DNA of 54,250 nucleotides from Microbispora bryophytorum (lineage in GTDB: Bacteria; Actinomycetota; Actinomycetes; Streptosporangiales; Streptosporangiaceae), in contig NZ_VIRL01000033.1 in assembly GCF_006874465.1 (NCBI RefSeq), positions 1 to 54,250 of the forward strand, given 5' to 3'. Of the stretch, positions 49,638-54,250 are shown piece by piece. The notes beneath the pieces were generated by a model, which saw only the letters and a program-made list of their open reading frames with translations, had not been told where the DNA came from and searched no databases. The stretch's first letter is position 1. Each line of letters opens with the position of its first letter. The position numbers and the translations under genes were made by a program.

Positions 49638-51386
49638 ATGCGACTACGCGGTCCTGGCCGGCGTCAGTCCCCCGGCCACACCGTGGATGGCCGCTCCCCC
49701 CGCGTCCGGCGGTTACGGCGGCTGGTCGCCGCCGTACACCTCGCGATCGTGACGATGGTGCCGGCGGGGTGGGTGGTCGCGGACGGCGCCGCCGCCGCCA
49801 CGACGAGAACGGCCGCCGCCGCGGCCGTGGCGACGGTGACGACTCCGCCGATGGGCTGGGCGTCGTGGAACACCTTCGCGGCGCAGATCAACTACAACGT
49901 GATCAAAGCCCAGGTGGACGCGATGGTGTCCTCGGGGATGAAGGACGCCGGCTACCAGTACGTCAACATCGACGAGGGCTGGTGGCAGGGAACGCGTGAC
50001 TCGTCCGGCAACATCACGGTCGACACGGCGGAGTGGCCGGGCGGGATGAAGGCGATCGCCGACTACATCCACAGCAAGGGTCTCAAGGCGGGCATCTACA
50101 CCGACGCCGGTCGGAACGGATGCGGCTACTACTACCCGACCGGGCGTCCGGCCGCGCCGAACACCGGCAGCGAGGGCCACTACGACCAGGACTTCCTGCA
50201 GTTCTCACAGTGGGGATTCGACTTCGTGAAGGTCGACTGGTGCGGAGGGAATGCCGAGGGTCTCAACTCTCGCACCGCCTACCAGGCGATCAGCGACGCG
50301 ATAGACCGGGCCACGGCACAGACCGGGCGGCCGATGGTGCTGTCGGTGTGCAACTGGGGTGTCCAGAGCCCCTGGGACTGGGCGCCGAGCATGTCCACCA
50401 TGTGGCGGACCAGCGGCGACATCATCTACTGGGGGCAGACCGCGTCGATGGACCGGGTGCTGGCCAACTTCGACTCCGCCCAGCATCCCGCCGCCCAGAG
50501 CCCGGGGCACTACAACGACCCCGACATGCTCATCGTCGGGATGAACGGCTTCTCGGCCGCGCAGAACCGTACGCACATGGGCCTGTGGGCGATCGCGGGG
50601 GCGCCGTTGCTGGCGGGCAACAACCTCGCCACGATGAGCGCCGAGACCAGGGCGATCCTCACCAATCGGGAGGTGCTGGCGGTCGACCAGGATCCTCTCG
50701 GGAGGCAGGGGGTGAAGGTGGCCGAGGCCGTGAGCGGACGCCAGGTCTACTCCAAGGTGTTGTCGGGGACAGGCCGGCGCGCGGTGCTCCTGCTCAACCG
50801 GACCACCTCGGCCGCCGCCATCACCGCCCGCTGGTCCGACCTCGGCCTCGCCGGGCCGGCGACCGTACGGAACCTCTGGGCGGGGACCGACTCCGGGACG
50901 TTCGACGGCGGCTACACCATGACCGTGCCCGCCCGCGAAGCGGTCCTCCTCACCGTCACGGGGAGCGGCGCCACGCCGTCCCCCACGCCCACCCCCACCG
51001 GAACGAACGCGATCAAGGGAGTGCAGTCGGGCCGGTGCCTGGACGTCACCGGCGTCTCCCAGGCCAACGGCGCCCTGGCGCAGATCTGGGACTGCAACGG
51101 CCAGTCCAACCAGCAGTGGACCCCGACCTCCTCGGGTGAGCTGCGGGTCTACGGCAACAAGTGCCTCGACGTCAACGGTGCGAGCACCGCCGATGGCGCC
51201 AGCGTGCTCATCTGGGACTGCAACGGGCAGAACAACCAGAAGTGGCGGTTCAACTCCGACGGCAGCATCACCGCGGTCGGCGCGAACAAGTGCCTGGACG
51301 CCTACAACAACGGCACCGCCAACGGCACCAAGGTCATCATCTGGACCTGCAACGGCCAGTCCAACCAGCGCTGGGCCCGCACCTGA
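49638..51386 (+). CDS. Secreted GH27 glycosidase with CBM13, probable beta-L-arabinopyranosidase
   Basis: 582 residues from the ATG at 49638 (AAGGAGA 7 bases upstream); the frame is open to 49539. Signal region ~20-50, rich in Arg then hydrophobic. GH27 barrel ~65-340: PPMGWASWNTFAAQINYNV, YVNIDEGWW, nucleophile Asp200 in FVKVDWCGG and acid/base Asp296 in YNDPDML. An antiparallel beta domain ~345-440 follows, then a Pro/Thr linker and CBM13 ~455-582 with QxW repeats NQQW, NQKW, NQRW. Most alpha-galactosidases have DD in the NIDDCW motif; here it is D-Glu113, the change described for the Streptomyces avermitilis beta-L-arabinopyranosidase. Alpha-galactosidase activity remains possible. Confidence 0.9.
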   Translation: MRLRGPGRRQSPGHTVDGRSPRVRRLRRLVAAVHLAIVTMVPAGWVVADGAAAATTRTAAAAAVATVTTPPMGWASWNTFAAQINYNVIKAQVDAMVSSGMKDAGYQYVNIDEGWWQGTRDSSGNITVDTAEWPGGMKAIADYIHSKGLKAGIYTDAGRNGCGYYYPTGRPAAPNTGSEGHYDQDFLQFSQWGFDFVKVDWCGGNAEGLNSRTAYQAISDAIDRATAQTGRPMVLSVCNWGVQSPWDWAPSMSTMWRTSGDIIYWGQTASMDRVLANFDSAQHPAAQSPGHYNDPDMLIVGMNGFSAAQNRTHMGLWAIAGAPLLAGNNLATMSAETRAILTNREVLAVDQDPLGRQGVKVAEAVSGRQVYSKVLSGTGRRAVLLLNRTTSAAAITARWSDLGLAGPATVRNLWAGTDSGTFDGGYTMTVPAREAVLLTVTGSGATPSPTPTPTGTNAIKGVQSGRCLDVTGVSQANGALAQIWDCNGQSNQQWTPTSSGELRVYGNKCLDVNGASTADGASVLIWDCNGQNNQKWRFNSDGSITAVGANKCLDAYNNGTANGTKVIIWTCNGQSNQRWART

Positions 51387-51401
51387 CCGCTCCGCACATG
51401 C

Positions 51402-51437
51402 CCTTCGCCGGGACGGCGCGATCCGTCCCGGCGAAGG
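51402..51437 (+). terminator. Strong terminator of GH27
   Basis: A perfect 15-base stem: CCTTCGCCGGGACGG at 51402-51416 pairs with CCGTCCCGGCGAAGG at 51423-51437 around a 6-base loop, 15 bases after the stop codon. Confidence 0.85.
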
Positions 51438-51457
51438 CCGTACGCGGCAGCGGCGCA

Positions 51458-51495
51458 CTGCGGCGGACTGCGGCGGACTGCGGCGGAACTGCGGC
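51458..51495. repeat. 10-bp tandem repeats
   Basis: CTGCGGCGGA is repeated three times in tandem, followed by A and a partial fourth unit. Non-coding, just downstream of the GH27 terminator. Confidence 0.85.
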
Positions 51496-51539
51496 GCAGA
51501 GCGGCCTCTTCCCCGTGGCCGACGCGGTCGCGGCCCGTC

Positions 51540-51615
51540 TTCTGTGATCACGGGGGCGCTTTCTGTGGTCACGGGTGTTTTCGGTGGTCGCGGCGCGCCT
51601 TCTGCGGTCGCCTGG
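51540..51615. repeat. Four degenerate ~20-bp tandem repeats
   Basis: Units beginning TTCTGTGATCACG, TTCTGTGGTCACG, TTCGGTGGTCGCG and TTCTGCGGTCGCC follow one another. GTGATCAC in the first unit is itself palindromic. Their end lies about 55 bases before the next gene, so a regulatory use is possible. Confidence 0.65.
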
Positions 51616-51669
51616 AAGATCGGCGACGGACCGGCCGGGAACGCCCGGGTGTGAGACAATCCCGGCGTC

Positions 51670-52260
51670 ATGCGCGCCACGCTCTCCTTCAGGCTCGCGC
51701 GGTCGGCCGCGTTCTCCGCCGTCTGCGTGCTGCTTGCCGTCGGCGCGCACCAGTTCGCGGGCGGAGGCGGGCCGACGCCCGCCGCGCTCCTCACGGGGGT
51801 GCTCACGGTGACGGCCGGCGCGGCCGTCGCGGCGGGCCGGGAACGGTCGCCCCAGGCGATCGTCGGCCTTCTGGTCAGTGCCCAGGTGTTCCTGCACTTT
51901 CTCCTCGACGCCACGGGGTCCGCCGCCGCGTCACACCCCACCTGGCACGGCGGCCTGAGCACGCAGACCGGCATGCTCACCGCCCACCTCACCGCGGCGA
52001 CGCTCACCGGATTGTGGCTGGCACGCGGTGAGGAGGCCCTGTGGTCCGTGCTGCGCGCGATCAGCGCCGGTGTGGTCCGCTGCCTGCGGGCGGTGGCCGC
52101 GCTGGTGCGTGCGTTGCCGGCGCTGCAGGGGTCCGATCTCGCGGGCACCGGACGGCCACGCCTGTGCCCGATGCCGAACTCCGAGCGCATCCCGCACACC
52201 GCGGGGGTGCTGCGGCACGCGGTCGTCCGCCGCGGGCCACCGGTTCTCCGGGTCTTCTGA
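51670..52260 (+). CDS. Hypothetical small membrane protein
   Basis: 196 residues. Three or four hydrophobic helices (LARSAAFSAVCVLLAVGAHQ, LLTGVLTVTAGAAVAAG, AIVGLLVSAQVFLHFLLDA, LTAHLTAATLTGLWLARGEE) with His residues between them, then a cytoplasmic tail of about 75 residues. I recognise no named family. Comparable small membrane proteins commonly precede YcnI-type genes in actinomycetes, and this one lies 102 bases upstream of such a gene. A role in copper handling is therefore a guess from context. Confidence 0.7.
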   Translation: MRATLSFRLARSAAFSAVCVLLAVGAHQFAGGGGPTPAALLTGVLTVTAGAAVAAGRERSPQAIVGLLVSAQVFLHFLLDATGSAAASHPTWHGGLSTQTGMLTAHLTAATLTGLWLARGEEALWSVLRAISAGVVRCLRAVAALVRALPALQGSDLAGTGRPRLCPMPNSERIPHTAGVLRHAVVRRGPPVLRVF

Positions 52261-52362
52261 GCCTCACGCGCGAGCGGCGCGTATCTCCCTGCGGGACCTG
52301 CCTGTCCCCGCAGGGCCGTGCTCGCGCGCCTCCGTAATCTCGCAGACGACTGGAGAACCCCC

Positions 52363-53094
52363 ATGACCTCGTATGTCCGTCGAGCGGCCACCGTCACCGC
52401 CGGTGCTCTCGCGCTCACCATCGGTCTCGCCGTGCCCGCCCTCGCCCACGTCACCGTCAACCCCGGCACCGCCGTGCAGGGCTCCTGGACGAAGATCGCC
52501 TTCCGGGTCCCCAACGAGCGCGACAGCGCTTCGACCACCAAGGTGGAGGTCGAGTTCCCCACCGACCACCCGTTGCCGTTCGTCTCGGTGCGCCCGGTCC
52601 CCGGCTGGGACGTCAAGCTCACCCGGGGCAAGCTGCCCAAGCCCGTCGTCTCCGACAGCGGCGACACGATCACCGAGTCGGTGCTGAAGATCACCTGGTC
52701 TGGCGGGAAGATCGAGTCCGGCCAGTTCCAGGAGTTCGAGGCGTCGGTGGGTCCGCTGCCGAAGAACGTGGACGCGCTCGAGTTCCCCACGGCGCAGACC
52801 TACTCCGACGGTGAGATCGTCAAGTGGGCGGACGCGCCGAAGGCCGACGGGTCCGAGCCCGAACACCCCGCGCCGGCGCTCAAGCTCGTCGCCGCCGAGG
52901 AGGGGGAGGACGACCAGCACGGCGCCGCCCCATCCTCGCCCGCCGCCGCTCCCACGGTGGCGACCGCGGCGAGCGATGACGATCACGATGGCGGGGACAC
53001 CACTCCGGCCCTGGTGCTCGGCGGTCTCGGCCTCGTCGCCGGCCTGGTCGGAGCCGGAGCGGGCATCACCGCCCTGCGCCGTTCCCGCGGCTAA
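52363..53094 (+). CDS. YcnI-family (DUF1775) copper-binding membrane protein
   Basis: 243 residues from the ATG at 52363 (TGGAGAA 7 bases upstream). Signal peptide ~1-28, cleaved before His to leave HVTVNPGTAVQGSW; in B. subtilis YcnI the new N-terminal His is a copper ligand. The DUF1775 Ig-like domain covers ~29-165 (TKIAFRVPNERDSASTTKVE, PVPGWDVKL, ITWSGGKIESGQFQEFEASV). An acidic His/Asp-rich linker (~170-205) and one C-terminal helix (ALVLGGLGLVAGLVGAGAGI) anchor it in the membrane. It likely chaperones copper outside the membrane, perhaps for the CopD-CtaG protein. Confidence 0.92.
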   Translation: MTSYVRRAATVTAGALALTIGLAVPALAHVTVNPGTAVQGSWTKIAFRVPNERDSASTTKVEVEFPTDHPLPFVSVRPVPGWDVKLTRGKLPKPVVSDSGDTITESVLKITWSGGKIESGQFQEFEASVGPLPKNVDALEFPTAQTYSDGEIVKWADAPKADGSEPEHPAPALKLVAAEEGEDDQHGAAPSSPAAAPTVATAASDDDHDGGDTTPALVLGGLGLVAGLVGAGAGITALRRSRG

Positions 53095-53105
53095 GCCGCC
53101 CTACA

Positions 53106-53145
53106 GGGAGCCTGTTCCGGGTCACGCGACCCGGAACGGGCTCCC
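53106..53145 (+). terminator. Strong terminator after ycnI
   Basis: GGGAGCCTGTTCCGGGTC (53106-53123) pairs with GACCCGGAACGGGCTCCC (53128-53145) with one mismatch and a 4-base loop, followed by a pyrimidine-rich TCTTCTCT run. Confidence 0.85.
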
Positions 53146-53190
53146 TCTTCTCTGGGCGTGCCTTGCCCGAGCTGCCCGGCCGCCCCGGCC

Positions 53191-53415
53191 CACGCCAACA
53201 CCCACACCGACACCGACGTCAGCGTCAGCGTTGAGGCCCATGCCCACGTCGGCGTCAGCCTTGAGGCCCGCGCCCACGCCAACACCCACACCGACACCCA
53301 CGTCAGCGTCAGCGTTAAGGCCCACGCCCACGTCGGCGTCAGCCTTGAGGCCCGCGCCCACGCCAGCTCAGGTCAGCGTCGGCGTCGAGGCCCACGTCCA
53401 CGTCTGCGTTGAGGC
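53191..53415. repeat. 84-bp tandem repeat with degenerate third copy
   Basis: Two 84-base copies at 53191-53274 and 53275-53358 differ at only three positions. A degenerate continuation extends to about 53415. The period is 28 codons. On the - strand it reads as alternating GLxADADVGVG-type peptide, and two of the three differences are silent there. No start, ribosome binding site or clean frame supports a gene now. The rest of 53146-53724 shows nothing else I can identify. Confidence 0.8.
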
Positions 53416-53724
53416 CCCGCGGCGCCCACGTCAGCGTTGACGCCGACGCCGGCCTGTCGCACGCTGCCTCAGAGAACGCCCTTCCATTCGCGGCCGGCGC
53501 CATCCCTTGCAAGTGGCTGTGACTCCACGTTTGTACTGGTGGGAGGTTGGAGTCGATAGTCTGTTCGAGATAGGGTGAGGGCAGCCGTTACAGGTGAGCC
53601 TAGTGGGCGGGCCCTTGGTGGCCGTACGCCGTGTGTTGAGCCGAGTCTGTGTGAGGGAAGTCCCGGTCCGGGCGGCCGGGAGTCGTTCAGTCGCCTTCGT
53701 CTCCGCTCCCGGGGGTCCCGCACC

Positions 53725-54250
53725 GTGTCCGCGCCTTCGCCCGCGCCTTCATCCGCTCCTGTGTCCACGCCCGTGTCCGCACCCGTGTCCGCTCCTGGAT
53801 CCGGGCCTGGGTCCGCGTCTGTGTCCGCACCCGTGTCCGCTCCTGGGTCCGGGCCTGTGTCTGCTCCTGGGTGCGTGTCTGGGTGCGGGCCGGGTTCGTC
53901 GTCTGCTGCCGCGGGGTCGTCTTGGTGTGGGGCGGACGGGGCGCCGGTGGCGATTCCCGCAGGGCTGGCGGTGATGCCGCCGGGGGCCGGGCTGGCCCGG
54001 GTGCTGGCGGGGATCGATGTGGAGCAGGTGTCGGGGTTCGACACGGTGGAGGTGCTCAAGGCCGCCTACCGGCAGTCCTGTCACGAGCGGGCGCGTTTCC
54101 TGCACGCGCTGCTGGAGGTCGGACTGCGCGAGCAGTTCACCGGCGACAGCGTGGTCCGCCTGCACGTGCCCGATGAGTTCGCTCCCGATGAGGCGCGGGC
54201 GGCGCTGGTGTGGTCGCGCCGCCGGGCGGACTCGGCGTTCGATCTGGCGT
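53725..54250 (+). CDS. DUF222-domain protein (HNH endonuclease family), 5' part
   Basis: Runs off the right edge. The frame is open from 53560; the GTG at 53725, 8 bases after GGGGGT, is the likeliest start, with GTG 53575 possible. About 75 residues of Ser-Ala-Pro-Val-Gly low-complexity repeats (VSAPVSAPGSGP) come first. Then the DUF222 N-terminus follows: GLARVLAGIDVEQVSGFDTV, EVLKAAYRQSCHERARFLHA, VRLHVPDEFAPDEARAALVW and SRRRADSAFDLA. Full-length members end in an HNH nuclease domain, off-window here. They occur in many copies in actinomycete genomes and behave like mobile or defence-related genes. Confidence 0.8.
   Translation, partial: MSAPSPAPSSAPVSTPVSAPVSAPGSGPGSASVSAPVSAPGSGPVSAPGCVSGCGPGSSSAAAGSSWCGADGAPVAIPAGLAVMPPGAGLARVLAGIDVEQVSGFDTVEVLKAAYRQSCHERARFLHALLEVGLREQFTGDSVVRLHVPDEFAPDEARAALVWSRRRADSAFDLA

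Noticed and set aside
53122..53361. 79-codon - strand frame of Gly-Val-Asp-Ala repeats as a live gene
   Set aside because: It has an in-frame stop just upstream, no ribosome binding site, and its 3' end lies in the ycnI terminator hairpin; kept only as a repeat.
53191..53415. CRISPR array
   Set aside because: The repeats are contiguous 84-base tandem units with no spacers.

Overview
The window is high-GC DNA with dense, often translationally coupled genes, lipoproteins, a GylR-type IclR regulator, ROK regulators, CBM13 (ricin-B) secreted glycosidases and a DUF222 gene. This points to a filamentous soil actinomycete; a Streptosporangiaceae-type genome (Nonomuraea/Streptosporangium-like) would fit, but that is an inference. 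No rRNA, tRNA, CRISPR array, insertion sequence or integrase was recognised. The first and last genes are cut by the window edges.

Layout. 1-3.2 kb: the 3' end of a CE1-type esterase with a CBM13 tail, a SpoIIE-type phosphatase, a BON-methyltransferase fusion and a small acidic ORF. 3.3-6.6 kb: a TetR regulator coupled to a rifampin-phosphotransferase-like enzyme. 6.6-13.5 kb: a glycerol locus, in which gylR-glpK run leftward and glpF-glpK-glpD run rightward, so there are two glycerol kinases around one regulator. 13.6-15.3 kb: a secreted propeller/Ig-like protein. 15.5-15.7 kb: the remnant of a short-chain dehydrogenase. 15.7-23.3 kb: a ROK regulator with a HAD phosphatase, divergent from an ABC importer of glutamate type (ATPase, lipoprotein, two permeases) that runs on into a class 3 asparaginase, CutC and an esterase. 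23.3-25.9 kb: an MMPL transporter with a small lipoprotein.

26-37.8 kb is the most unusual block. A 1,348-residue secreted protein (ThuA, PQQ-type sugar dehydrogenase, OmpL47-like Ig, type 1 copper cupredoxin, ricin-B, C-terminal Ig-like) is followed by a WxL-like secreted protein, a ROK repressor, a ribose-type ABC importer (ATPase, two permeases, lipoprotein) and a tagatose/psicose-3-epimerase-like enzyme. A CATAAG motif recurs upstream of the secreted protein and between the ROK gene and the ABC operon. I read this as a candidate extracellular sugar oxidation, uptake and epimerisation system.

37.8-51.4 kb carries polysaccharide-degrading enzymes: a GH43 (subfamily 24-like, exo-1,3-galactanase type) with CBM13, a GH3 beta-glucosidase behind a CebR-like palindrome, and a GH27 with CBM13 whose IDEGW motif suggests a beta-L-arabinopyranosidase. 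Together these fit type II arabinogalactan degradation. Between them lie an acyltransferase overlapping a convergent MFS gene, a DbpA-like DEAD-box helicase and a CopD-CtaG fusion. 51.4-54.25 kb: a small membrane protein and a YcnI copper protein, a two-copy 84-bp repeat, and the start of a DUF222 (HNH-type) gene.
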